Origin: Verrucomicrobiia bacterium
GTDB lineage: Bacteria > Verrucomicrobiota > Verrucomicrobiia > Limisphaerales > Fontisphaeraceae
DNA: 64,000 nucleotides
Assembly (NCBI GenBank): GCA_026414565.1
Contig: JAOAIT010000009.1
Coordinates: 186,001-250,000 of the forward strand
Reading direction: 5' to 3'
This document shows, piece after piece, positions 46,584 to 55,456 of the stretch. A model generated the notes under the pieces. That model did no database searches and had not been told where the DNA came from. It worked only from the letters and a program-made list of their open reading frames with translations. How positions within the stretch are numbered: the first letter of the stretch is position 1; each line of letters opens with the position of its first letter. The translations under genes were made by a program, and so were the position numbers.

Positions 46584-48065
46584 TTATCGCAGCCAGCGCA
46601 GCAGCCAGTCGGGGAAGCAGCCCAGCAACAGCACGGCGAGGCCCAGGATTGCCACTACGCCATGGGTAAGCGGGGCGCGCAGAGGAGCCGCAGATTCGAC
46701 TGGGTCTGCGCGATAAGCATGCTTGAGCACGATCAGGTAGTAGTAGAGCGAGACGGCGCTCATCCCAATCGCCAGAATGACCAGATACAGCAGCCCCGGA
46801 ACAGGCCGCCCCCCCGCGCCCGGATCATCCCGCAGCACCTCGAGGAAGACATAGAACTTGCCGAAGAAACCGGCCAGGGGCGGGATGCCGGCCAGTGAGA
46901 GCAGGAAAATTAACAGTGCCCCGGCCAAAAGCGGCGAGCGCCGCGCCAGTCCGTTGAAGTGGTTAAGGTCGGAGCCGCCGGTTTGCCGCTCCACCGCGGC
47001 AATGACGCCAAATGCTCCCACAATGGCCAGACCGTAGGTGATGACGTAATAGGCCAGCGCGGTTTCCTGTTGCACCAGAATGGCGAGCACGGCATAGCCG
47101 CTGTGGGCGATTGCGCTGTACGCCAGCAGCCGGCGCACGTTGCGCTGGACCAGCGCCGCCAGATTTCCCAGGACCATCGAAAGCGCTGCCAACAGGGCGA
47201 ACAGCGGCTTCCAACCGGCGGCAAATTGGCCCCAATGGGCGTTGCCACTGACCCCGGCAAACACGGAGAGCACCACGGCATTCAGCACCAGAAAGCTCGC
47301 CACCTTGGAGCCTGATGCAATCAGGGCGGCGCTGGGTGCCGGCGCGCCCTGATAGGCATCGGGCGCCCACAAGTGAAACGGCACTGCGGCAATTTTGAAG
47401 GCCAGACCGCCGAGCACCAGGGCCATGGCCAGGGCCATGATGGGGTCCAGGGGCAGCGGGCCGCGGGGGATCTTGCCGGGAATCTCCTGGAAATAATACT
47501 CCCCGGACAAACCAAACAGCAGACTCAAGCCAAACAGCAGACAGGCCGCCGCCATGCTGCCATACAGGAAATATTTGAGGCCAGCCTCGGCGCTGCGGGG
47601 ATGGCGTTTGTCGAGCGCGGTCAGAAGATAGAGGCTCAGGCTGGACAGCTCGAGGGCGACAAAGAGCAGCAGCAGGTTGTTGGCGCTGACGAGCAGCATG
47701 AAGCCCAGGGTGGCGAAAAGTAGCAGGGCAAAATACTCTCCGGCATGGGGGGTGAAATCCGTCTCCGCCGCCAACAGCACCACGGCCAGGGTAAGCACCA
47801 GCAGCGCCAGCTTATAATGTTGGATTTGGAGAGAGATTCCCAATAACGGCACCCTTTCATTTGCGGAAGGCGGCCAGCCAATCACCGCCACGGCGGCGAA
47901 GGCACATCCCAATGCGGTCAACAAACCGGTCAGTCTCATCCGCCAGGATACGGAACGGTCGCGGCCCCAGCGTAAATCCGCCAAGAGCACGCCCAGCGCC
48001 GTGAGCACTAGCACCGCCTCGGGCCGGAGGGCCTTCAACACGTCGAGATAGGCAATGTCGCTCAT
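46584..48065 (-). CDS. nuoN: NADH-quinone oxidoreductase subunit N
   Basis: A 493-residue antiporter-like membrane subunit of complex I, the pump closest to the NuoH/A/J/K part. About 14 hydrophobic segments are present. The conserved lysine-bearing segment LGGLAFKIAAVPFHLWAPDAYQGAP and the ASGSKVASF stretch are typical of NuoN, and ALELSSLSLYLLTAL carries the helix-5 Glu. It is the last gene of the nuo operon, and its start overlaps the nuoM stop by ATGA, a sign of translational coupling. Confidence 0.96.
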   Translation of the reverse strand: MSDIAYLDVLKALRPEAVLVLTALGVLLADLRWGRDRSVSWRMRLTGLLTALGCAFAAVAVIGWPPSANERVPLLGISLQIQHYKLALLVLTLAVVLLAAETDFTPHAGEYFALLLFATLGFMLLVSANNLLLLFVALELSSLSLYLLTALDKRHPRSAEAGLKYFLYGSMAAACLLFGLSLLFGLSGEYYFQEIPGKIPRGPLPLDPIMALAMALVLGGLAFKIAAVPFHLWAPDAYQGAPAPSAALIASGSKVASFLVLNAVVLSVFAGVSGNAHWGQFAAGWKPLFALLAALSMVLGNLAALVQRNVRRLLAYSAIAHSGYAVLAILVQQETALAYYVITYGLAIVGAFGVIAAVERQTGGSDLNHFNGLARRSPLLAGALLIFLLSLAGIPPLAGFFGKFYVFLEVLRDDPGAGGRPVPGLLYLVILAIGMSAVSLYYYLIVLKHAYRADPVESAAPLRAPLTHGVVAILGLAVLLLGCFPDWLLRWLR

Positions 48066-49576
48066 GGCGTCACCACCTTTCTAAGCCCGTCAAATAGCGG
48101 GCTGTTGAATGCCGGAATAATCCAGTCCAGCAACAACCGGGGGTACAACCCCACCGCCAGCGTGCAAAGGATGAGCAGCAGCGCCCCCATCTTTTCCGGC
48201 CACGTGATGGGCGGCAACGGCTCGCCGCGCAGTGCCGCGGGTACGGGCCGATCGCTAAAAAATGCTTTGTGCAGGGCGCGCCACGTGTAGGCCACGCCGA
48301 TGATGACGCCCGCCCCCGCCAACAGCATCAGCCTTGGAAAGGCCTGCCACGCGCCCAGGAGCACCTGCAACTCGGCCACAAAACCGCTGAAGCCCGGCAG
48401 GCCCATTGAGGCCGCCCCGGCAATCACAAAAGTGACCGCCGCGAAGGGCAGCGCCCGCGCCAGTTGCAGACCCTCCAGGGTGTCCAGCTCGCGCGTGTGC
48501 GCCCGGTCATAGACCATCCGGCCCACCACACCGAAGAGCAGCCCGGCAATCACGCCATGGGAGAACATTTGCAGCACCGCGCCATGTAATCCGATGGATG
48601 TCAGGGTTGCCAGCCCCAGCATTACAAAGCCCATGTGGCTGACACTGGAGTAGCCAATGACAAACTTGAAATCATTTTGCGCCAGCGCCGCCAGCGCGCC
48701 ATAGACGATCCCAATGACCGCCAGCCATGCCAGCAGCATCTGCCAGTGCACCAGCCCCTGGGGGAAAAGTGCCATGGCAACCCGCAAGGCGCCATAGGCT
48801 CCCAGTTTCATAATCACCCCGGCCAGCAACATCGAAGCCGCAGTGGGCGCGGCCACGTGGCCGGTCGGCGCCCACGAATGAAACGGCCAGAGACCCGCCA
48901 GAATGGCAAAGCCGATGTACATCAGTGGAAACACCCAGAGCTGAAAGGATGCCGGGAACTCCAGCCGGCTCAGCGTGAGCAGATCGAAGGAACGCGGCGC
49001 CGCCGCCGTCAGAGGGGCTTGGCTGCCGCTCATTACATACGTGGCCAGCAAGGCAATGAGCACCATCGCGCTGCCCACGAAGGAATACAGCGCCAGTTTC
49101 ATCGCGCCATATTCCTTGCGCGTCGAGCCCCACAGCGCGATGAGGAAGTACTTGGGCACAATGGCCAGTTCGTAAAAAACAAACAACAGGAACAAGTCCA
49201 CGCTGAGAAACACCCCATACACCCCCCCAATCAGGGCCAGGTAAAAGGCGAAGTACTCCCGGGCGCGATGTTCAATGTTCCACGAGAACAACACGCCCGC
49301 CACGGCGGCAACGCCGGTGAGCAGCACCATCACCACCGTGATGCCGTCCGCCGCCAGATGAAATCGGATGCCCAGCCATTCGATCCAGGGGACATTGACC
49401 AGCGTGAGCATGCCGTTCAGAGGATGGACCTGCTGTGCCCCGGCCAGCCCCAACAACAGCCCTCCCACGGAGACGGCCAGCGCGACGAGGCGCGCCCACG
49501 CCCCCGCTGCCCGCCCTGGCAGCAGGAGCACGAGCAACAGCCCGGCAAAAGTCAGATATAACGGCCAGTGCAGCAT
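48062..49576 (-). CDS. nuoM: NADH-quinone oxidoreductase subunit M, second copy (NuoM2)
   Basis: A 504-residue antiporter-like subunit. Glu136 lies in FYELAIVPKYFLI, and Lys257 in GVIMKLGAYG matches the Lys of helix 8 in NuoM. The helix-7 Lys seen in the neighbouring copy (FAIKTPILPFH) is replaced: the aligned stretch here is FAILAGLWPFHSW, with Leu226 in its place. WPFHSWAPTGHVAAPTAASMLLAG marks a distinct NuoM branch. It lies 2 bp after the first nuoM and overlaps nuoN by 4 bases. The presence of two nuoM genes makes this a '2M'-type complex I. Confidence 0.93.
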   Translation of the reverse strand: MLHWPLYLTFAGLLLVLLLPGRAAGAWARLVALAVSVGGLLLGLAGAQQVHPLNGMLTLVNVPWIEWLGIRFHLAADGITVVMVLLTGVAAVAGVLFSWNIEHRAREYFAFYLALIGGVYGVFLSVDLFLLFVFYELAIVPKYFLIALWGSTRKEYGAMKLALYSFVGSAMVLIALLATYVMSGSQAPLTAAAPRSFDLLTLSRLEFPASFQLWVFPLMYIGFAILAGLWPFHSWAPTGHVAAPTAASMLLAGVIMKLGAYGALRVAMALFPQGLVHWQMLLAWLAVIGIVYGALAALAQNDFKFVIGYSSVSHMGFVMLGLATLTSIGLHGAVLQMFSHGVIAGLLFGVVGRMVYDRAHTRELDTLEGLQLARALPFAAVTFVIAGAASMGLPGFSGFVAELQVLLGAWQAFPRLMLLAGAGVIIGVAYTWRALHKAFFSDRPVPAALRGEPLPPITWPEKMGALLLILCTLAVGLYPRLLLDWIIPAFNSPLFDGLRKVVTP

Positions 49577-49578
49577 GG

Positions 49579-51126
49579 TCAGGTCTGGAGATGCGCCGCC
49601 AGGCGCAGGACGGTTTCGTTGATCAAATTGATGACCGGCGCCGGCCAGACTCCCAACAGCAGCATGAGGGCCGCGGCCGGCACGAAGCGCAAACGCTCGG
49701 CGGGCGTCAGCTCCGCCAGGTTTTCCCAGGCCGGATTCAGCGGGCCGTGAAAGATCCGCTGTATGACCGTCAGAATGACCACCGCCGTGGCCAGCAGGCC
49801 GAAGGTGGAGATCGCCGCCGCCCAGGGCGCCAGCCCAAACACGCCTTTAAACACCAGAAATTCTCCCACAAATCCATTCAACCCCGGCAGCCCCAGCGAG
49901 GCAAACCACGCCACCCCCGTCAGCCCCGTATAAACCGGCACCACCCGGCGCAGGCCGCCAAAATCTTCCACCCCCCGGCGGCCGCCGCTGCGCTGCTCCA
50001 ACCAGCCGACGGCGGCAAACAGGGTGGCGGCGGTGATGCCGTGATTGAACATTTGCAGCAGCACACCGTTGAGGGCGGCGGCCTGGTGGGCGGCCCCGGC
50101 GGCGGAGCTTGTCGCCGCTGCCACCATGCCAAGCACGCAGTAACCCAAATGATTGATGGACGAGTAACCAAGCAGTCGTTTGAGGTCTCGTTGGGCAAAG
50201 GCTGTAAAAGCGGAAATCACCACCGTCGCCACGGCCAGCCCCAGCAGCAGCCCGCTTAAGGCCCGGACTTCGTGCGGAAAAATGGGCAGCGCCAGCCGCA
50301 GCAGACCATAGACGCCGAGCTTGGACATCACGCCGGTGAGCAACATGGCCGTGCTCGTGGGCGCTTCCGCATACGCGGCGGGCAGCCACGTGTGAAAAGG
50401 CAGGATGGGCGTCTTGATGGCGAAGCCCAGAAACACCCCGCCAAAAAGGAGCAACATGACAGAACGCGGGGCCCAGTCGCCGAGGGGCAGATTCATCGCC
50501 ACCAGCGCGTAAAGCTCCCCGCTGCGCCCCAGCCGCGCCAGCTCCGGGAAGTCAAATTGTCCGCTGGCGCGATACAACCCCAGCATGGCCAGCAGCAGCG
50601 TTACGCTACCTACCATGGTATAAACAAAGAACTGCATCGCCGCCGGCCCGCGCCCCGCTCCGCCCCACAGTTTGATGAGGAAAAAGGCGGGGATGAGTGT
50701 CAGTTCCCAGAACAGGAACCAGTGAAAGAAATTCAGGGCGGTAAATGCCCCCAGCAAGCCGGTCTCCAGCAGCAACATCAATGCGAAGTAGGGCGCGGCC
50801 TTGTCCTTGATCTCTTGCGCGGCGAGGATTGCCACCGGCGTGACCAGGGCGGTGAGCAGCAGCATCAGCAGGCTCAAGCCGTCGGCACCTACATAATAAT
50901 GCACCCCCAGCGAAGGCACCCACGCCTGACGCTCAACTAATTGGAGGCCGCCCTGCATGGGATCAAAGCGGTTCCAGAGCAGCAGGGCTTCTGCCAGCAC
51001 GGCCAGCGCGGCGAGCATGGCCAAATGCCGTGCCCGCCGTGCGCAACTGCGCCCCGCCAGCAGCACCAGCGCCGCCCCCACCAGGGGGGTGAGCGTCAGC
51101 ACGGTCAAATTGAGCCACGATTCCAT
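49579..51126 (-). CDS. nuoM: NADH-quinone oxidoreductase subunit M, first copy (NuoM1)
   Basis: A 515-residue antiporter-like subunit from the ATG at 51126 (MESWLNLTVL). The open frame extends 5 codons further to 51141, overlapping nuoL. Glu141 lies in FWELTLIPAFFLI, Lys238 in GFAIKTPILPFHTWLP and Lys269 in MSKLGVYGLLR: the full set of pump residues known for NuoM. FNHGITAATLFAAVGWLEQRSG is the helix-12 region with His. This copy is the more standard NuoM. It is followed by the second nuoM after a 2-bp gap and lies 5 bp after nuoL. Confidence 0.95.
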   Translation of the reverse strand: MESWLNLTVLTLTPLVGAALVLLAGRSCARRARHLAMLAALAVLAEALLLWNRFDPMQGGLQLVERQAWVPSLGVHYYVGADGLSLLMLLLTALVTPVAILAAQEIKDKAAPYFALMLLLETGLLGAFTALNFFHWFLFWELTLIPAFFLIKLWGGAGRGPAAMQFFVYTMVGSVTLLLAMLGLYRASGQFDFPELARLGRSGELYALVAMNLPLGDWAPRSVMLLLFGGVFLGFAIKTPILPFHTWLPAAYAEAPTSTAMLLTGVMSKLGVYGLLRLALPIFPHEVRALSGLLLGLAVATVVISAFTAFAQRDLKRLLGYSSINHLGYCVLGMVAAATSSAAGAAHQAAALNGVLLQMFNHGITAATLFAAVGWLEQRSGGRRGVEDFGGLRRVVPVYTGLTGVAWFASLGLPGLNGFVGEFLVFKGVFGLAPWAAAISTFGLLATAVVILTVIQRIFHGPLNPAWENLAELTPAERLRFVPAAALMLLLGVWPAPVINLINETVLRLAAHLQT

Positions 51127-51131
51127 GCGCC

Positions 51132-53177
51132 TTAACCCCACGCCAGATATAGCACCAGCGCCACCAGACCCGCGCCCAGCGCGCGCAACCAGAGCTGAAC
51201 CCGGCCGCTTTGCGCGCGCGACAACCCCCCGCCTGTCCGGCGGAGGCTGTGGCAGCCTGCGTCAAACCCGCCATTCACCACGTATTCATCGGTGAGCCGG
51301 GCCAGCCACGCAAAACCTTGAGCCATCAACCCCATGAGCGCGACCATGGCCCCCCAGAGCCAGCGATCCAGCACGTCCCCCAGGCGGGCCAGCCAGGCAT
51401 TCCAGCGGATGACCGTGGTCTCGTACAACTCATCGAAATAAAACTTGGCGCGCAATGCATGAAACACGGCCGGCTGCCAGCGCTCCAAAGGGTCTGGCTC
51501 TTCCGGTGTCTGGCGGGGGACCCGGCCGTAAATCAACCAGCCGGCGGTCAAGCCCCCCAGGGCCGCCACGGTGGATGCCGCCATAACGCCCAGAGTGCCG
51601 CCCTGCCAGAGGCGTGCCCAATCCACCAGCGGCGCACGGCCTTCCCAGTAATCGCGTAACCACGGCCAGGCTGGCGTGCCCAGAAAGCCCAGCCCCACCG
51701 CCCCAAAGGCCAGCACCACCAGCGGACCCAGCATGACGGCGGGACTTTCATGCGGAGCCTTCAGGGGATTAAGCAAAGGGCCTCGATAGCTGCCCAAAAA
51801 GACCAGCACCGTTTGGCGGGTCATGTAAAAAGCGGTCAGCACCGCCGCCGTCAGCGCCAGATAAAAAGGCCCCTGCGAAACCGGCCAGCCGTGGGCGGCA
51901 TGCAGGATTTCGTCCTTGCTCCAAAAGCCGCTGAAAAACACGGGGAACCCCGCCAGTGCCAGCATCCCCACGGCATAGGTGGTAAAAGTCCACGGCATGA
52001 AACGCCGCAGGCCGCCCAGATGGCGGATGTCCTGCTCGTGATGACAGCCATGAATGACCGAACCGGCCCCCAAAAACAACAGCGCCTTGAAGAAGGCATG
52101 GGTGATGAGATGAAACATGCCCACCGCCACGCCGCCCGTGCCCAGGCCCAGCATCATAAAGCCCAGTTGCGACACGGTGGAATAGGCCAGAATGCGCTTG
52201 ATGTCCGTCTGGGCCACCGCCACCAGCGCGGCAAATAAAGCCGTGGCCGCCCCTGTCCAGGCCACCACTTTCAGCGCCGGCGTAATCCCGGCAACCCCGT
52301 CCGGCAGGGCGGAAAATACCGGGTACATCCGCGCCACCAGGAACACGCCTGCCGCCACCATTGTCGCCGCGTGAATCAGGGCGCTCACCGGCGTGGGGCC
52401 TTCCATGGCGTCTGGAAGCCACACGTGCAACGGCAACTGGCCGGACTTGCCCACCGCGCCGCAGAAGATCAGCAAGGCCAGTGCGGTGCTCAGGCTCATG
52501 CCGCTGGCCACGGTTACGGCCGTCAGCCGGGCCAGGACGGCATGCTCCAGACAGCCTGCGCCGTCATCATAAAACAACAGCGTGCCGGTCTCGCAATAGA
52601 GCCAGAGCAATCCCAGCAGGAAACCGAGGTCGCCGATGCGTGTAGTGATGAACGCTTTTTTGGCGGCGGCCGCCGCAGAGGGCTTGTGAAACCAGAAGCC
52701 GATTAATAAATACGAGGTCAATCCCACCAGCTCCCAGCACACGAACAACAGCAGCAGGCTGTTGGCAATCACCACCCCCAGCATGGCCGCAGCAAAGAGC
52801 GAGAGGAAACAGAAGAAGCGGGTGAAGTTGGGATCCTGGGCCATGTAGCCCACGCTGAAGATAAAAATCAGCAGCCCCACCAGCGACACCATCAGCGCCA
52901 TGCCGGCGGAGAGCGGATGCAGCACCCAGCCCAGCCGCAGGGCCTCATCACCCACCACAAACCAGGTGAAATTGACATATTGGCGGTACTCGCCATCCAC
53001 CCCGCCCTGCAGAGTGGTTGCAAAGGCCCAAACGGACAGCGTCAGTGCCCCGCTTAGCGCTCCGATGGCCAGCGTTGCCGCCAGGCCGCGGCGCTCCCGG
53101 CGCAACAGGGCAGTCAGCCCCGCCGCCACCAGCGGCAGGAGCGGTATCAGATAGAGGTGTTGGGCAATCCAATTCAT
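51132..53177 (-). CDS. nuoL: NADH-quinone oxidoreductase subunit L, with long C-terminal lateral helix region
   Basis: A 681-residue distal pump subunit. Standard features: ICWELVG-like CWELVGLTSYLLIGFW, GKSGQLPLHVWLPDAMEGPTP with the pump Lys, and ALIHAATMVAAGVFLVARM. The C-terminal part from DELYE (about 582) to SGRVQ (about 661) is the lateral-helix region. It spans roughly 76-80 residues, against about 47 in the E. coli protein as I remember it. An extension of this size fits a helix that must run along one more antiporter-like subunit, consistent with the two NuoM copies. The start overlaps nuoK by ATGA. Confidence 0.96.
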   Translation of the reverse strand: MNWIAQHLYLIPLLPLVAAGLTALLRRERRGLAATLAIGALSGALTLSVWAFATTLQGGVDGEYRQYVNFTWFVVGDEALRLGWVLHPLSAGMALMVSLVGLLIFIFSVGYMAQDPNFTRFFCFLSLFAAAMLGVVIANSLLLLFVCWELVGLTSYLLIGFWFHKPSAAAAAKKAFITTRIGDLGFLLGLLWLYCETGTLLFYDDGAGCLEHAVLARLTAVTVASGMSLSTALALLIFCGAVGKSGQLPLHVWLPDAMEGPTPVSALIHAATMVAAGVFLVARMYPVFSALPDGVAGITPALKVVAWTGAATALFAALVAVAQTDIKRILAYSTVSQLGFMMLGLGTGGVAVGMFHLITHAFFKALLFLGAGSVIHGCHHEQDIRHLGGLRRFMPWTFTTYAVGMLALAGFPVFFSGFWSKDEILHAAHGWPVSQGPFYLALTAAVLTAFYMTRQTVLVFLGSYRGPLLNPLKAPHESPAVMLGPLVVLAFGAVGLGFLGTPAWPWLRDYWEGRAPLVDWARLWQGGTLGVMAASTVAALGGLTAGWLIYGRVPRQTPEEPDPLERWQPAVFHALRAKFYFDELYETTVIRWNAWLARLGDVLDRWLWGAMVALMGLMAQGFAWLARLTDEYVVNGGFDAGCHSLRRTGGGLSRAQSGRVQLWLRALGAGLVALVLYLAWG

Positions 53178-53485
53178 CCGCGCAGCGTGCTCACCTGGTC
53201 CAGGTCCGTGGTTTTGAAATGGCGATAAACCAGAATGATCAGCGCCAACCCCACCCCGGCTTCGGCGGCGGCAATGGCCATGGAAAACAGCACCAACAAA
53301 ATGCCCCCGATTTGGTGTTCCGGGACATGGTGGCGGGCAAAGGCCAGAAAGCTCAAGTTGGCGGCATTGAGCATCAACTCAATGCCCATCAGCATGATGA
53401 TGGCATTGCGGCGCAACACCGCCCCGGCAAACCCGATGGCGAACAGGGCGGCAGCGATCATCAGATAGGGATGCAGGGGATTCAT
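53174..53485 (-). CDS. nuoK: NADH-quinone oxidoreductase subunit K
   Basis: A 103-residue membrane protein with three helices. The two key glutamates for proton transfer are present: Glu36 in MGIELMLNAANLSF and Glu75 in IAAAEAGVGLALIIL. The length is normal for NuoK. The start overlaps the nuoJ stop by ATGA and the stop overlaps the nuoL start, so nuoJ, nuoK and nuoL form a tightly coupled block. Confidence 0.96.
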   Translation of the reverse strand: MNPLHPYLMIAAALFAIGFAGAVLRRNAIIMLMGIELMLNAANLSFLAFARHHVPEHQIGGILLVLFSMAIAAAEAGVGLALIILVYRHFKTTDLDQVSTLRG

Positions 53486-54000
53486 CGCGGGGGAGGTTTG
53501 GTTTCCGGTGGCTCCTTGACCGCCAGCAGGAGGGCGCCCACCAGCGCCGCGGTGAGCAGCAACCCCATGGCCAGCAACGGCACCACCGCGAGCATCATGG
53601 TCTGGCCGAGTTCTGCCACCGTCGGCTCGGTCATGGCCGCAGGCACAGGCTGCGTACCGGGCAGGAGATGCGAGCCGCCCATGCCGCCCACCAACACCGC
53701 CAGGACGCCGAGGGTGACCATCCCGCCCGCCAGCACCCCTTTTTTAGATAACGGCGGCTCCTGGGGATTCCCTCCCCGGGTGAGCAGGATGGCAAACACG
53801 ATCACAATGGACACCGCGCCGACATACACCAGGATTTGCGCAAAGCCGACAAATTGCGCCTGCAGGTCGAGGAAGCAGCCAGCCAGCCCCAGGAAAGTCA
53901 GCGCCAGCGCCAGCGCGCAATGGACCAAATTCCGCATCGTCATGGCCGCCGTGGCGCCCACGATCACCAGGAGGCCGAGGAGGTAGGGGGTTATGCTCAT
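53482..54000 (-). CDS. nuoJ: NADH-quinone oxidoreductase subunit J
   Basis: A 172-residue membrane subunit from the ATG at 54000 (MSITPYLLGLLVIVG); the frame stays open to 54027, where MAFGIFPPV is less like a NuoJ start. The typical NuoJ helix-3 segment is present: FVGFAQILVYVGAVSIVIVFAILL with the Tyr and Gly kink of the π-bulge (quoted in parts: AQILVYVGAVSIVIVF). Five helices are expected and seen. It is separated from nuoH by about 104 bp, the largest gap but one in the operon, and no gene was seen in the gap. Confidence 0.94.
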   Translation of the reverse strand: MSITPYLLGLLVIVGATAAMTMRNLVHCALALALTFLGLAGCFLDLQAQFVGFAQILVYVGAVSIVIVFAILLTRGGNPQEPPLSKKGVLAGGMVTLGVLAVLVGGMGGSHLLPGTQPVPAAMTEPTVAELGQTMMLAVVPLLAMGLLLTAALVGALLLAVKEPPETKPPPR

Positions 54001-54104
54001 AACGGGTGGAAAAATTCCAAAGGCCACGCCCCCGGCCTCCCTCCAGCAAGGGATTGCAGCATCCGGCGTTTGTTATTTGTTTGTTCCGTCATCAAATCTT
54101 TTCC

Positions 54105-55292
54105 TTATTCCGCATACCGATATTCCCGTTTGCCCCAGCCCCGCCGGGCGCTCAAGCCGCGTCCCAGTCCCCACCACGCCGCCAGCAGGAGACCGCCGCC
54201 CACCACCCATTGCACCAGACCGCCCCACCACCCCTCGCCCGGCAGAAATCGGCACAAGCCGGCCACCACGAGGTTGACCAGCGCCAGCGGCAGCAGAAAC
54301 TTCCAGGCAAAACTCATGAGTTGATCCATGCGCAATCGCGGCAGCGTGCCCCGCACCCAGATAAACAGCGCAATGAGCGCCAGCAGCTTGGTGAAAAACC
54401 AAAACCACGAGGGCAGCCCCGTCAGCCACGGCAACGGCGCGTGCCATCCCCCCAGAAACAAGGTGATGGCCAGCCCGCTGACGGCGAACATTCCGAGATA
54501 TTCGCCAAGGAAAAACAAGGCGAACTTGAAGCCGCTGTACTCCACGAAATAGCCGGCCACCAGCTCCGACTCGCCCTCCGGCAAATCAAACGGCGAGCGG
54601 TTGCTTTCTGCCGTGGCGGCAATCAGGAACAGGATAAAGCCTGCCAGGCCCCACGGCGTGAACACATGCCAGTTGGGAATCCAGCCCCAATACCCCGCCT
54701 GGGCTTCCACCAGTTGCGTGGTGGAGAGCGTGCCCGCCATCATCAGCACCGGCACGGCAGCCAGCACCAGCGGGATTTCATAGCTGAGCATCTGGGCGAT
54801 GGCCCGCAAAGCCCCCAGGAGCGAGTACTTGTTGCTGCTTGCCCACCCGGCCAGGAAGGGGGCAAGCTCCGTGGCCGCGCCCGCGGCGAAAAAAAACAGC
54901 ACCGCTGCATCCAGATCAATAGCCACCATGTTGCGCCCCATCGGCAACACCGAATAGGCCAGCAGCACGGGCGCCACCAACACGAACGGGGCGAGAAAAT
55001 GCAGCACCCGGTCCGCGCCCGCCGGCACAATGTCCTCCTTGATGAGCGCCTTGATGCCATCCGCCGCGAATTGCAAAAAGCCCGCCGGCCCCACCCGGTT
55101 GGGACCGCGCCGGTTCTGGATGCGTCCCAGTCCTTTGCGTTCGAGCACTGTCACCAGAGCGAACAGCAGGCCGAACACCGCAATGATGGCGGCAATATTG
55201 ATCAGCATCGAGGCCAGCGGTTGCAACGCCGGAGGCGCCAGCTCCACCAAGCGGTGCTTCAGTTGCACGAAAATCTGGTCCAGCGAATTCAT
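54105..55292 (-). CDS. nuoH: NADH-quinone oxidoreductase subunit H
   Basis: A 395-residue membrane subunit that forms the quinone chamber next to NuoB and NuoD. Signature segments: RKGLGRIQNRRGPNRVGPAG at the first loop, LADGIK-like AADGIKALIKED, and PFDLPEGESELVAGYFVEYSGFKFALFFLGEY (in parts: FDLPEGESELVAGY, SGFKFALFFLGEY), with the acidic residues of the E-channel. Length is on the long side owing to the N-terminus and C-terminal tail. In this operon nuoH follows nuoI, the reverse of the common H-I order. Confidence 0.96.
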   Translation of the reverse strand: MNSLDQIFVQLKHRLVELAPPALQPLASMLINIAAIIAVFGLLFALVTVLERKGLGRIQNRRGPNRVGPAGFLQFAADGIKALIKEDIVPAGADRVLHFLAPFVLVAPVLLAYSVLPMGRNMVAIDLDAAVLFFFAAGAATELAPFLAGWASSNKYSLLGALRAIAQMLSYEIPLVLAAVPVLMMAGTLSTTQLVEAQAGYWGWIPNWHVFTPWGLAGFILFLIAATAESNRSPFDLPEGESELVAGYFVEYSGFKFALFFLGEYLGMFAVSGLAITLFLGGWHAPLPWLTGLPSWFWFFTKLLALIALFIWVRGTLPRLRMDQLMSFAWKFLLPLALVNLVVAGLCRFLPGEGWWGGLVQWVVGGGLLLAAWWGLGRGLSARRGWGKREYRYAE

Positions 55293-55456
55293 GGTGCATC
55301 AATGCCCTTGCCCCACGGCTTACGGGCGGGGAAGGGGCGGCCGTCCCCCATCCTCCTCAAAATGGTTGCAGGCTCCGGTGAATTTCTCCTCCTGGCGGGC
55401 AGTGGTTTCCGTTCTGTAGCCTTGAATCTGTCCATGCGTTTTCCCAAAGTTCAGCC

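Noticed and set aside
48635-49561. A 308-codon plus-strand frame across nuoM2
   Set aside because: A mirror of nuoM2 with Gln/His/Arg-rich noise; no start signal or motif.
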